Shown here: one piece after another, positions 51,143 to 62,277 of the stretch
Layout of the letters: each line of letters begins with the position of its first letter
Numbering within the stretch: the first letter of the stretch is position 1
Assembly (NCBI RefSeq): GCF_019645815.1
Contig: NZ_CP080997.1
Coordinates: forward strand, 3,724,880 to 3,788,879
DNA length: 64,000 bases
Direction of reading: 5' to 3'
Origin: Mycolicibacter heraklionensis
Lineage (GTDB): Bacteria > Actinomycetota > Actinomycetes > Mycobacteriales > Mycobacteriaceae
The notes under the pieces: model-generated
The model's database searches: none
Told to the model about the DNA's origin: nothing
Seen by the model: the letters and a program-made list of their open reading frames with translations, nothing else
Made by a program: the position numbers and the translations under genes

Positions 51143-52744
51143 CTAGCTCGTCTGCCTGCCGTACTCCGGCATCCAGGTGCCCGGCGTCATCGGGGTGGTG
51201 GCGCCGCCGCCGAAAGCGTCCGCGGCAAGGGCGGTGAGTCCGCTCGGCACCACGTCGTCCGCGGCGTCCTCCAGGTCCATGTATTCATAGCCGCGGCCGA
51301 GCATGTCCACCTTCGCCTTGCGACGCCGGCGAGCCTTGGCCTTCGCCTCGGCGGCCACCGGCGCCGGCACCTCGCTGGTGTCGGGCTCGGGCGCCTGGCG
51401 GCGGCGCCGTGCGCCGGTGCCCGCGGGCCGGCGAGCCTGCTGGCTCACGCCGGCGACCAGATACATCGCGGCCAGACTGTCGCCCGGGGACAGCGGTGGC
51501 GCGGGCGGCGGCGGGGGCGCAGGCGGCGCACCGGGCGGCGTCGGCGTCGCCAGCGCGGGGGCCGGAGCGGGAGCGGGGGCCGGCGCGGGAGCCGGCGGCG
51601 TGGGAGCCACCGTCAGTCCGGCGAACGGCGGGGGCAGGACCGGGGCCAACGGCACCGGTACGGCCTGCAGCGCAGCCAGACCGGACAGCCCCGCCAGTCC
51701 CGCCAACGGTGCCGCGGCCAGTGGCGCCAGCGCCGCGGTCAGCATCGGCAGCACTACCGGAATCAACACCAGAGCCTGCTCCAGCAACGTCTTGAGCAGC
51801 GCGATCACGTCGGTGATGATCGTGCCGATCGCCTCCACGGCGGTGAACATCAGCGTGAAGGCAATGGTGCTGGGATTGCCGGATGCGAACGCCGCGGCGA
51901 TATCGGCGCCGATGAACGCGAACGTCTGCGACAGGTAGGCGGCGAACGAGCCGAAGTCCATCGGGTAGCCGATCGCGAACGCAATGTTGTAGGGACTCAG
52001 GAAGCCCAGCGGGTTGCCCAGGATGGGCAGCCAGGGGTCGAACCCGCCGAACATCGACGAGAAGAAGGGGTTGTTCGCCAGCTCGTTGATCATCGGCTGC
52101 AGCACGTTGTTGTAGAAGTCGGTATAGCCGCTGTTCTGCAGCCATTCCATGATCTCGTTCTGCCGATCCGGCGGGAGCTGCGGTTGGCTGGCGTCCGCGG
52201 ACTGCGCTTTGACAATCTGCGGCGCCGCGGACGTCTGCGGGCTCGAAGCCACCGCGGTGCCGGCAACGGCTTGATAGGTGGCCATCACGGTGGCCGCCTG
52301 CGACCACATCCGGCCGTAGTCCGCCTCATTGAGCGTGATCGGGATGGTGTTCACGCCGAAGAAGTTGGTGGCCACCAGCACCGCGTGGGTGGCGTGGTTG
52401 GCCGCGAGCTCCGCCGGCGTCGGCATCGCTGCCAGCGCGCTGTTGTAGGCGCTGGCGGCGGTCTGCTGCGCGGCGGCGGTGAGGGCACTGGCGATGCGGG
52501 CCTGGATCAGCCACGCCAGGTACGGCAGGTTGGCCGCCACATACGCTTCGGCGCTCGGGCCCTGCCAGGCCCCGGCCTGCACTGCTCCCAGCAGCGCCGT
52601 CAACTCGTCGGCGACCGCACCGTATTCGGTGCTCAACGAGCTCCATGCCGTCGCCGACGCCAACAGTGGACCGGCCCCAGGTCCGGCCGACAGCAATGTC
52701 GAGTGGACTTCGGGCGGAGACGCGATCCAGATCGGCGCGGTCAC
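51143..52744 (-). CDS. Second PPE-PPW (PPE2-like) protein, under its own cobalamin riboswitch
   Basis: A 533-residue paralogue of the PPE protein at 47102-48850. SPPEVHS at 9-15 and WQGPSA from W60 are shared, as are the NFFGVNTIPI and NEADYxRMW segments, a Pro/Ala tract (about 375-430), the basic RRRRKAK (472-478) with MLGRGYEYMDLE, and the end PMTPGTW (518-524). The central 190-370 regions differ strongly, so the pair has diverged where a channel or ligand site might lie. GTG 52744 follows GAGAGAGCTGACGAAC directly; no leader ORF is present, unlike its paralogue. Confidence 0.92.
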   Translation of the reverse strand: MTAPIWIASPPEVHSTLLSAGPGAGPLLASATAWSSLSTEYGAVADELTALLGAVQAGAWQGPSAEAYVAANLPYLAWLIQARIASALTAAAQQTAASAYNSALAAMPTPAELAANHATHAVLVATNFFGVNTIPITLNEADYGRMWSQAATVMATYQAVAGTAVASSPQTSAAPQIVKAQSADASQPQLPPDRQNEIMEWLQNSGYTDFYNNVLQPMINELANNPFFSSMFGGFDPWLPILGNPLGFLSPYNIAFAIGYPMDFGSFAAYLSQTFAFIGADIAAAFASGNPSTIAFTLMFTAVEAIGTIITDVIALLKTLLEQALVLIPVVLPMLTAALAPLAAAPLAGLAGLSGLAALQAVPVPLAPVLPPPFAGLTVAPTPPAPAPAPAPAPAPALATPTPPGAPPAPPPPPAPPLSPGDSLAAMYLVAGVSQQARRPAGTGARRRRQAPEPDTSEVPAPVAAEAKAKARRRRKAKVDMLGRGYEYMDLEDAADDVVPSGLTALAADAFGGGATTPMTPGTWMPEYGRQTS

Positions 52745-52760
52745 GTTCGTCAGCTCTCTC

Positions 52761-52895
52761 GGGTTACCCGCCCCGAATCGGAGGTTGCGACGACGTGAGT
52801 GTCTGGCTCTCGGGTGAGTTCACTCCCCCGATAACAGTGGCGGGACCGCTCCGGATTCGCACCGGCTTCCTACATCGTCATCGCCTTACCGGCGA
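52761..52895 (-). promoter_or_regulatory. Cobalamin riboswitch of the second PPE gene
   Basis: Minus strand core: TAGGAAGCCGGTGCGAATCC, GGAGCGGTCCCGCCACTG, later CGAGAGCCAGACACTCACG. Bases 52874-52895 are identical over 22 nt to 42071-42092 of the importer riboswitch. It is the shortest of the three paralogues, lacking the long insert arm. The platform is a palindromic GGGTAACCC (52761-52769). A -10-like GACAAT lies at 52901-52896. Confidence 0.93.
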
Positions 52896-53007
52896 ATTGT
52901 CGCACGCCCGGCGCCTTGACCACCGCCGACTGTGAAATCCACGGCGAATCTCCCGGCGCTTTCGTCGGTGGACTCACACTCACCGGGCACCAGGTAATCT
53001 GCCGACC

Positions 53008-54684
53008 GTGTCCGATCCGGCGAACACCCCCACGATCTGCCTCAACATGATCGTGCGAGACGAGTCCCACATCATTCGGGAGGTGCTGGACGCCACCGCG
53101 CCCTACATCAGTTCGTGGGTGATCGTCGACACCGGCTCGCAGGACGGCACCCAACAGATCATCCGCGACCACATGGCCACCCTGGGCATTCCCGGCGAGC
53201 TGTACGAGCGGCCCTGGCACAACTTCGGGCACAACCGCACCGAGGCACTGACCCTGGCCCAGGGCCGCGCCGACTACATCTTGGTGATCGACGCCGACGA
53301 CACGCTCGTGGGCACACCGGATTTCACCGGCCTGGACGCCGACATCTACGAGTTCCGTATCCGGCAGGAAGCCGTCAGAGGCTGGCGCCCTCAGATGTTC
53401 CGCGATGGGCTGCCGGTGCGCTACGTCGGTGTGGTCCACGAGTACGTCGAATGCGATGAAGACCACGTCACTTCCCGCCTCAACGACGACTTCGCCATCG
53501 AATCACGGCGCCTGGGCGCCCGTAACCTGGATCCACAGAAGTATGCCCGCGACCGGGATCTCCTACTAGCCGAGGTCGAATGCAATCCCGAGGACGCGAG
53601 GTCGGTCTTTTATCTGGCGCAGAGCTGCTTCGATCTCGAGGATTACGCCGCCGCGATCACGTGGTACGAACGGCGGACTCAAATGGGGGGCTACGACGAA
53701 GAGGTCTACTTCTCGCTGTACCGCAAAGCCGGCGCCATGGAAGTACTCGGTGAACCGTGGCCGGAGGTGCAGGCCGCTTACCTACGGGCCTGGGAGTTTC
53801 GGCCGACCCGTGCCGAACCGCTGTATTGCATCGCGTTCGCCTACCGCTCCGCGGGGCGTTACGAGCTCGGTCACCTCTTCGCCAGACAAGCCGAGGAAAT
53901 CCCGATGCCCGACGACAACCTCTGGGTCGATGCGGGGGTCTACACCTTCCGCGCGACCGACGAGCGTGCGGTGTGCGCCTCCTGGCTCGGCAACCACGAC
54001 GAAGCGTTCACGCTGTGCCGAGGCCTGCTGGCCCTCGCCGACGTCCCCGATGACGAACGGCAACGCATCGCTTCCAACCGCGACTTTTCGGTTCCGGCCA
54101 TGCTCGACGCGGCATCGAGCTACCCGGAAGCCTTGGCGCACAACCTGGTTGCCGGGCCGCCTGACACTGAGGTGACGGTCAGCCTGCGCACCGGGCCCGA
54201 CCGAGCCAGCACCGAGCAGACCCTGAACTCGCTCCTGCACTGCTGCCTCGACGTGGCGCGCGCCGGACGCTTCCTGGTGATCGACACCGGCCTGTCAGCC
54301 GAAGATCGGGGGCTGCTGGCGCAGCGGTATCCGTTTGTGGAGTTCGCCGATCCCGGCACCGAAATCAGCGATGCCGTCGTTGGTCGCTACTGGTTGCGGC
54401 TGGACTCGGGCTGGCGGTTCTTTGCCCCGGAGAACCTCATCACCCGGCTGACCGGCGTACTGCAAGCCGAACCGGAGGTGTTCCAGGTGGGCATCAACTT
54501 CGCCGACGCGGTGAAGCTGATCGGCACCTGCGCGGCCGAGGACACCGTGCGCCGCGCCCCCGGCACCGGCCGCTACCTGCTGACCGAGACGGCCGCCACC
54601 GGCCCGGCGATGTTCGACACCACGCGACTGAATCAGGTCGGCGGCACCGCCACTCTCGACGAAGTACTCGCCATCCTGGAGTGA
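53008..54684 (+). CDS. Family 2 glycosyltransferase with TPR-like repeats
   Basis: A 558-residue cytosolic protein. Residues 9-115 are a GT-A fold: TICLNMIVRDESHIIREVL, IVDTGSQDGTQQII and the metal-binding VIDADD. Residues about 200-330 look like TPR-type helices (YLAQSCFDLEDYAAAITWYERR, AAYLRAWEFRPTRAEPLY). The last 170 residues resemble a second, degenerate sugar-transferase half. Such proteins occur in many actinobacteria with unknown acceptor. A TAATCT -10 at 52995-53000 sits 7 nt before GTG 53008, so the message is probably leaderless. Divergent from the PPE riboswitch. Confidence 0.85.
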   Translation: MSDPANTPTICLNMIVRDESHIIREVLDATAPYISSWVIVDTGSQDGTQQIIRDHMATLGIPGELYERPWHNFGHNRTEALTLAQGRADYILVIDADDTLVGTPDFTGLDADIYEFRIRQEAVRGWRPQMFRDGLPVRYVGVVHEYVECDEDHVTSRLNDDFAIESRRLGARNLDPQKYARDRDLLLAEVECNPEDARSVFYLAQSCFDLEDYAAAITWYERRTQMGGYDEEVYFSLYRKAGAMEVLGEPWPEVQAAYLRAWEFRPTRAEPLYCIAFAYRSAGRYELGHLFARQAEEIPMPDDNLWVDAGVYTFRATDERAVCASWLGNHDEAFTLCRGLLALADVPDDERQRIASNRDFSVPAMLDAASSYPEALAHNLVAGPPDTEVTVSLRTGPDRASTEQTLNSLLHCCLDVARAGRFLVIDTGLSAEDRGLLAQRYPFVEFADPGTEISDAVVGRYWLRLDSGWRFFAPENLITRLTGVLQAEPEVFQVGINFADAVKLIGTCAAEDTVRRAPGTGRYLLTETAATGPAMFDTTRLNQVGGTATLDEVLAILE

Positions 54685-54708
54685 CCCACTCCCAGGTCGG
54701 CTGCCGAG

Positions 54709-56943
<2,235 letters not shown>

Positions 56944-57087
56944 GGCTGTTCTCCCGGCGTCAGGTTCGTGGCGAACGATTTTGTGCCGCGTGGTACACGG
57001 CGGCATCAGTATCGCGTACCTCACCGGCGCGTCCACCGCCGGTGAGCAGGTGGCGACAGCTCCGGGAGATGCGATAAGCTGCTTGAC

Positions 57088-57212
57088 GGTCATGAGTGCC
57101 AGCGCGAAGCCCCGGCTTGCTGGCCGGCAACCCTCCAACCGCGGTGGGGTGCCCCGGGTGATGACCGGGTTGAGTAGCCACCAGCGGCTACGCGGCAAGC
57201 GCGGGTCCGCCA
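57088..57212 (+). promoter_or_regulatory. SAM-IV riboswitch for the methionine operon
   Basis: GGTCATGAGTGCCAGCG, then AAGCCCCGGCTTGCTGGCC, GGCAACCCTCC, GGTGGGGTGCCCCGGGTGA and TTGAGTAGCC match the actinobacterial SAM-IV aptamer in order. A TAAGCT -10 box at 57075-57080 places the transcript start near its first base. SAM-IV elements repress sulfur and methionine genes when S-adenosylmethionine is high. It occupies most of the 404 bp between icd and metY. Confidence 0.93.
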
Positions 57213-57244
57213 CAACGGGCCCCCCGAGTAGACAGGGGAACCTG

Positions 57245-57289
57245 ATGCGTGCCTCCTTGCGCCCGCTCACCCGTTGCTGTTGTCGCTAA
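57245..57289 (+). CDS. Poly-cysteine leader peptide
   Basis: A 14-codon ORF, MRASLRPLTRCCCR, with AGGGGAA 4 nt before its ATG and three consecutive Cys codons just before the end. Leader ORFs with Cys runs are known in mycobacteria as cysteine-responsive attenuators upstream of sulfur genes. It lies between the SAM-IV aptamer and metY (start 59 nt past its stop), so the operon could sense both SAM and charged tRNA-Cys. Confidence 0.75.
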   Translation: MRASLRPLTRCCCR

Positions 57290-57347
57290 CCCACGCCGAA
57301 TCCGTTCGACAACCCAGCGATAACAACTCCGAGGAAAACATTCACCG

Positions 57348-58688
57348 ATGACCGCCGAGAACAACACCGACCCCAGTTCGCACTGGTCGTTCGAGACCAA
57401 GCAGGTCCATGCCGGGCAGGCTCCCGACGCTGCCACCAATGCGCGCGCGCTGCCGATCTACCAGACCACGTCGTACACGTTCGACAGCACCGATCACGCG
57501 GCCAAGCTGTTCGGCCTGGAGGTTCCCGGCAACATCTACACCCGGCTCATGAACCCGACCACCGACGTCGTCGAGCAGCGGATCGCCGCACTCGAGGGCG
57601 GGGTCGCCGCCCTGCTGGTGGCCTCCGGGCAGGCCGCGGAGACCTACGCGATCCTGAACCTCGCCGGCGCCGGTGACCACATCGTTTCCAGCCCACGGCT
57701 CTACGGCGGTACCTACAACCTGCTGCACCACTCGCTGGCCAAGCTGGGCATCGAGACCACCTTCGTCGAGGACCCCGATGACCTGGAGTCCTGGCGGGCG
57801 GCGGTGCGGCCGAACACCAAGGCCTTCTTCGCCGAGACCATCTCCAACCCGAAGATCGACGTGCTCGACATCCCCGGGGTGTCGGGAGTGGCGCACGAGC
57901 ACGGGGTGCCGTTGATCGTCGACAACACGGTTGCCACGCCCTATCTGATCCAGCCGCTGGCCCACGGTGCCGACATCGTGGTGCACTCGGCCACCAAGTA
58001 CCTGGGCGGGCACGGCTCGGCGATCGGCGGCGTGATCGTCGACGGCGGAAGCTTCGACTGGACGCAGGGCCGCCACCCCGGCTTCACCACACCCGACCCG
58101 AGCTACCACGGGGTGGTCTTCGCCGAGCTGGGCGCACCCGCGTTCGCGCTGAAGGCCCGCGTGCAGCTGCTGCGCGACCTGGGGGCGGCGGTCTCGCCGT
58201 TCAACGCGTTCCTGATCGCCCAGGGCCTGGAGACGTTGAGCCTGCGGGTGGAGCGTCACGTGGCCAATGCCCAGCGGGTCGCGGAGTTCCTGGAGGCCCG
58301 CGACGACGTGCTCAGTGTCAACTACGCCGGGCTGGCCAGCTCGCCGTGGCATGCCCGGGCCCAGCAGCTGGCACCGAAGGGTGTCGGCGGTGTGCTCTCG
58401 TTCGAGCTCGCGGGCGGCATCGAGGCCGGCAAGGCGTTCGTCGACGCACTGCAGCTGCACAGCCACGTCGCCAACATCGGTGACGTGCGCTCGCTGGTGA
58501 TTCACCCGGCGTCGACGACGCACGCCCAGCTCAGCGCCGAAGAGCAGCTGGCCAGCGGTGTCACCCCGGGCCTGGTCCGGCTGGCGGTCGGCATCGAGGG
58601 CATCGCAGACATCCTGGCGGACCTGGAGCTCGGCTTCTCCGCGGCCTCGGCACAGCTCGGCGACTCGTCGGCGCTGGCGGCCCGTTGA
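57348..58688 (+). CDS. metY: O-acetylhomoserine sulfhydrylase (MetC/MetY)
   Basis: A 446-residue PLP enzyme making homocysteine from O-acetylhomoserine and sulfide; called metC in M. tuberculosis (Rv3340). PLP Lys is K217 in VVHSATKYLGGHGSAIGG; other landmarks are YTRLMNPTTDVVEQR, VASGQAAETYAILNL and HPASTTHAQL. ATG 57348 has GAGGAAA upstream. First gene of the operon behind the SAM-IV riboswitch and Cys leader; its stop is 12 nt before the metX start. Confidence 0.95.
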   Translation: MTAENNTDPSSHWSFETKQVHAGQAPDAATNARALPIYQTTSYTFDSTDHAAKLFGLEVPGNIYTRLMNPTTDVVEQRIAALEGGVAALLVASGQAAETYAILNLAGAGDHIVSSPRLYGGTYNLLHHSLAKLGIETTFVEDPDDLESWRAAVRPNTKAFFAETISNPKIDVLDIPGVSGVAHEHGVPLIVDNTVATPYLIQPLAHGADIVVHSATKYLGGHGSAIGGVIVDGGSFDWTQGRHPGFTTPDPSYHGVVFAELGAPAFALKARVQLLRDLGAAVSPFNAFLIAQGLETLSLRVERHVANAQRVAEFLEARDDVLSVNYAGLASSPWHARAQQLAPKGVGGVLSFELAGGIEAGKAFVDALQLHSHVANIGDVRSLVIHPASTTHAQLSAEEQLASGVTPGLVRLAVGIEGIADILADLELGFSAASAQLGDSSALAAR

Positions 58689-58699
58689 GGCGGTCCCCG

Positions 58700-59836
58700 G
58701 TGACGATCTCCGACGTGTCCAGGCAGCTACTGCCCGCCGAGGGAGAGACCGGCGTGGTCCCCATCGGGTCGCTGACATTGGAGAGCGGCGCGGTGCTCGA
58801 CGACGTGCATATCGCCGTGCAGCGCTGGGGCGAGCTCTCGCCCCAGCGCGACAACGTCGTCGTGGTGCTGCATGCACTGACCGGGGATTCTCACGTCACC
58901 GGGCCCGCCGGGCCGGGCCATCCCACCCCCGGCTGGTGGGACGGGGTGATCGGTCCCGGCGCCCCGATCGACACCGACCGCTGGTGTGCGGTGGCCACCA
59001 ACGTGCTGGGCGGCTGCCGCGGGTCGACCGGTCCAGGCTCCCTGGCCCGCGATGGAAAACCTTGGGGCTCAAAGTTTCCCGCGATCACGATTCGCGACCA
59101 GGTGCAGGCGGACGTCGCCGCGCTGGCCGCGCTGGGTATCACCGAGGTGGCCGCCGTGCTGGGCGGTTCGATGGGCGGCGCCCGCGGGCTGGAGTGGATG
59201 GTCAGCCACCCGGACCGGGTGGGCGCGGGCTTGCTGCTGGCCGTCGGCGCCCGGGCGACCGCCGACCAGATCGGCACGCAGAGCACCCAGATCGCGGCCA
59301 TCAAGGCCGACCCGGACTGGCAGGGCGGCGACTACCACGGCACCGGCCGCAGTCCCGAGGCCGGTTTGGCGATCGCCCGGCGCATCGCGCACCTGACCTA
59401 CCGCGGCGAGGCCGAGCTGGACCGGCGCTTCGCCAATAGAGCGCAGGCCGAGGAAGATCCAGCGGATCCGCGTTACGCCGTGCAGAGCTACCTGGAGTAT
59501 CAGGGCGACAAGCTGGTGGCGCGGTTCGACGCGGGCAGTTATGTGACCCTGAGCGACTCGCTGTCCAGCTACGACGTCGGCGCCGGACGCGGCGGGGTGG
59601 CCGCGGCGTTGCGCGGCTGCCCGGTCCCCGCGGTGGTCGCCGGAATCACCTCGGACCGGTTGTACCCGCTGCGGTTGCAGGCCGAGCTGGCGGAGCTGCT
59701 GCCCGGCTGCGACGGCCTGCAGGTGGTGGACTCCGACTGCGGGCACGACGGTTTTCTGCTGGAGACCGGCCGGGTCGGCGAGCTGATCCGCCAGACCCTG
59801 GACTTGGCGCGCGCGGCCGGGGACCGCCGGCGGTGA
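58700..59836 (+). CDS. metX: Homoserine O-acetyltransferase
   Basis: A 378-residue alpha/beta hydrolase-fold enzyme (metA/Rv3341 in M. tuberculosis) that acetylates homoserine. The catalytic triad is S157 (LGGSMGGARGLEWM), an Asp in the SDRLYPLRLQ region, and the His of DCGHDGFLLE. HALTGDSHVTGPAGPGHPTPGWWDG is the family signature. GTG 58700 is preferred because MTISDV is the N-terminus of relatives; an in-frame TTG at 58685 adds five residues. Stop overlaps the methyltransferase start. Confidence 0.95.
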   Translation: MTISDVSRQLLPAEGETGVVPIGSLTLESGAVLDDVHIAVQRWGELSPQRDNVVVVLHALTGDSHVTGPAGPGHPTPGWWDGVIGPGAPIDTDRWCAVATNVLGGCRGSTGPGSLARDGKPWGSKFPAITIRDQVQADVAALAALGITEVAAVLGGSMGGARGLEWMVSHPDRVGAGLLLAVGARATADQIGTQSTQIAAIKADPDWQGGDYHGTGRSPEAGLAIARRIAHLTYRGEAELDRRFANRAQAEEDPADPRYAVQSYLEYQGDKLVARFDAGSYVTLSDSLSSYDVGAGRGGVAAALRGCPVPAVVAGITSDRLYPLRLQAELAELLPGCDGLQVVDSDCGHDGFLLETGRVGELIRQTLDLARAAGDRRR

Positions 59837-60579
59837 GCCCGTCCGATCAGGGTCGCCGCGACCGCTCGCTGTCGTTCGGTTCCCAAGCTGCCGCCTACGA
59901 GCGGGGCCGTCCGTCCTACCCGCCGGAGGCGATCGACTGGTTGCTGCCGCCGGGGGCCCGCGACGTCCTCGACCTGGGCGCCGGGACCGGCAAGCTCACC
60001 GCCCGCCTGGTGGAGCGCGGCCTGGACGTGGTGGCGGTGGACCCCATCGCCGAAATGCTCGAGGTGCTGGCCACCGCCCTGCCGGGAACCCCGGCACTGC
60101 TCGGGTCAGCCGAGCAGATCCCGCTGCCCGACGACAGCGTCGACGCCGTGCTGGTGGCCCAGGCGTGGCATTGGTTCGACCCCGCCCGGGCCATCCCCGA
60201 GCTGGTGCGGGTGCTGCGGCCCGGCGGCCGGCTGGGGTTGGTGTGGAACACTCGCGACGAACGGCTGGGCTGGGTCAAGGAGCTTGGCAAGATCATCGGC
60301 CGCGAGGACGCCCGCGACGTGGTCGACGCCGGGGTGAGTCTGCCGGCGCCGTTCGGCGACATCGAAAGCCACCAGGTGGAGTGGACCAGTTATCTCACGC
60401 CGCAGGCGCTGATCGACCTGGTCGCCTCGCGCAGCTACTGCATCACCTCACCCGACGCGGTGCGCACCCAGACCCTGGACCAGGTCCGCAACCTGCTGGC
60501 CACCCATCCGGCGTTGGTCGGGTCTACCGGCCTGGCGCTGCCCTACATCACGGTGTGCACGCGAGCAACGCTGCACTGA
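59833..60579 (+). CDS. Class I SAM-dependent methyltransferase
   Basis: A 248-residue methyltransferase: SAM motif I VLDLGAGTGKLTARL (about 45-59), motif II AVDPIAEMLE, and post-motif DAVLVAQAWHWFDP, the last being typical of the mycobacterial Rv3342-like group. Substrate unknown. GTG 59833 overlaps the metX stop, so it shares the SAM-IV control; a SAM consumer placed behind a SAM sensor is sensible. Confidence 0.92.
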   Translation: MSPSDQGRRDRSLSFGSQAAAYERGRPSYPPEAIDWLLPPGARDVLDLGAGTGKLTARLVERGLDVVAVDPIAEMLEVLATALPGTPALLGSAEQIPLPDDSVDAVLVAQAWHWFDPARAIPELVRVLRPGGRLGLVWNTRDERLGWVKELGKIIGREDARDVVDAGVSLPAPFGDIESHQVEWTSYLTPQALIDLVASRSYCITSPDAVRTQTLDQVRNLLATHPALVGSTGLALPYITVCTRATLH

Positions 60580-60588
60580 TCCTGATGG

Positions 60589-62082
60589 CTACGCGCTGAA
60601 CAGGTCGGCGAAGTCGTTGGCGATCGACTGGAACGCGCTCATCACGCTCATCAGTTCGAAACCGATGGCCGTCGGGATCAGCCCGACGTCGGCCGCGAGC
60701 GGAAGTCCGATGGCGTTCGTCAGTGTGGTCAGCAGGTCGTCGCCGTTGCCCAATGCGTTGAAGAACATGCTGATGTCGTAGGCGGGCATGGTGGTCAGCA
60801 AGGCGTTGATGATGTCCGCGGTCGGCAGCAGCACCGAGTACAGCGTCGAGGCCGCGCCGGAGAACGTGTTGACGACATCGAGGAGGCTCGGCAGCGCGAA
60901 GTCCATCCCCGAACCGAGCGCGTCGGCCGGGCCGCCCAGCGACAAGTGCCCGAGGTCGTAGATGAAGTCGTTGAATCCGTGCTGCGCTCCCTGCGCCAGC
61001 GAGTTCAGCAGGGTGAACACGTCGATGTCCGGGAACACGCCGTAGGTGGTGAGCAGATTCGCCGGGCCCATGTCCCAGCCGCCATGGGTCAGCTCCCCGT
61101 CGACGTAGGTGTCGACGTTGCCGTAACCCAGGTCGATCAGGATCCGGGTGACGGGCTCCAGCAGGTCATACAGCGGCTCGCCGATCACCGGGATTCCGAG
61201 CAGCGGCTGCAGCAGCGGCAGGATTTCCGTCGGAATCATGTAGTAGTCGGTGTTGAGGGCGGCCGAGGCGCCGTCGGGCAGCGTCAGGGGCCCGTCGTAG
61301 TTGGTGGACCCCAGCAACAGCTGGGCACTGTCGATGGAGTCCGGGCGGCTGTAGCCGGGGCCGTGCACCAGCGCGATCCCCAGCACGGCATTGAGCGTCG
61401 ACAGGAAGTTCAGCGGGTAGCGCGGGAAGTCGGAGAATCCGTCGTACTCCGCGATGTAGATGTCGGTCGCGTACGGGGTGTCGGGCGTGCCGCCGTAGAA
61501 GTCGATCCCCATGGACGGGATGTAGAGCGGGACGTCCGGGACGGCGAATCGGGACAGCAGGCCGCCGTTGGGGAACATCTCATTGGCGATCAAGACGAAC
61601 GACAGCTGGTCGGGGTCGGGGGCACTGCCGGAGCTGAGCAGCTGGTTCATCTCGATCGACGACAGGACGGCGCTCTGCGAGACGCCGTAGACGACCACGT
61701 TGTCGCCGGCTGCGATGCGGTCGCGAAGAGTCGCGTCGAGCATCTGCACACCCTGGTCGACCGAGGTGTCCAGCGGCAGGCTCTTGACGCCGGTTCCGGG
61801 GTAGAGACCTTCGGGGGTGAAGACGCCCTGCATGGTGTAGCCGCCGTACCCGAGGTGGGAGAGGTATTGGTCGGCCCAGTGAAAGTCCCACGTTCCCGGG
61901 ATGGGGGTGCCGCTGCCGCCCATGACCAGGGCGACGTTGTCGAGCAGCGCCACCTCCGCGACCACCGTGCGCGCCGCGGACGCCCAGGCCGGCGTCATGA
62001 CCGGCGAAGCCACCACCGCGGCGGCGCTGGTCACGGCTACCGCCGCAACACCCAGCGAGTGGAACGTGGGGATTACCTTCAT
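60589..62082 (-). CDS. Secreted PE-PPE-domain alpha/beta hydrolase
   Basis: A 497-residue protein with a signal peptide (1 to about 36, ending PAWASA) in place of a PE or PPE leader, followed by a PE-PPE (PF08237-type) domain: VMGGSGTPIPG, YTMQGVFTPEGLYPGTGVKSLPLDTSVDQG, nucleophile S135 in G133-V-S-Q-S137, and VLIANEMFPNGGLL. These domains are serine esterases or acyltransferases of the envelope. ATG 62082 has GGAGG 6 nt upstream; the ORF to 62130 has no better site. The AT-rich 62150-62200 upstream looks like its promoter area. Confidence 0.88.
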   Translation of the reverse strand: MKVIPTFHSLGVAAVAVTSAAAVVASPVMTPAWASAARTVVAEVALLDNVALVMGGSGTPIPGTWDFHWADQYLSHLGYGGYTMQGVFTPEGLYPGTGVKSLPLDTSVDQGVQMLDATLRDRIAAGDNVVVYGVSQSAVLSSIEMNQLLSSGSAPDPDQLSFVLIANEMFPNGGLLSRFAVPDVPLYIPSMGIDFYGGTPDTPYATDIYIAEYDGFSDFPRYPLNFLSTLNAVLGIALVHGPGYSRPDSIDSAQLLLGSTNYDGPLTLPDGASAALNTDYYMIPTEILPLLQPLLGIPVIGEPLYDLLEPVTRILIDLGYGNVDTYVDGELTHGGWDMGPANLLTTYGVFPDIDVFTLLNSLAQGAQHGFNDFIYDLGHLSLGGPADALGSGMDFALPSLLDVVNTFSGAASTLYSVLLPTADIINALLTTMPAYDISMFFNALGNGDDLLTTLTNAIGLPLAADVGLIPTAIGFELMSVMSAFQSIANDFADLFSA

Positions 62083-62277
62083 GGCGACCTCCGGCAGCGG
62101 CACGGAAACTGCTTTTTGCGTGCAGAACATTAGCCCCTACATGTTGAAATGCTGAAGTAATTCTGAATAACTCTAAGTTTTAACTGTAGTAAATTCAGCC
62201 GCTGACGGCGTTGGCCCTGGGAACGCGCCAGTCGTCCGGCTGGAAGTTTGCGTCGCTTCCGGGTGGTCCACTCCCGC

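Noticed and set aside
62150..62201. AT-rich block as an origin or attachment site
   Set aside because: It is about 50 bp, has only a weak GCTGAA/TTCAGC pairing, no DnaA boxes or tRNA end; a promoter or terminator role is simpler.
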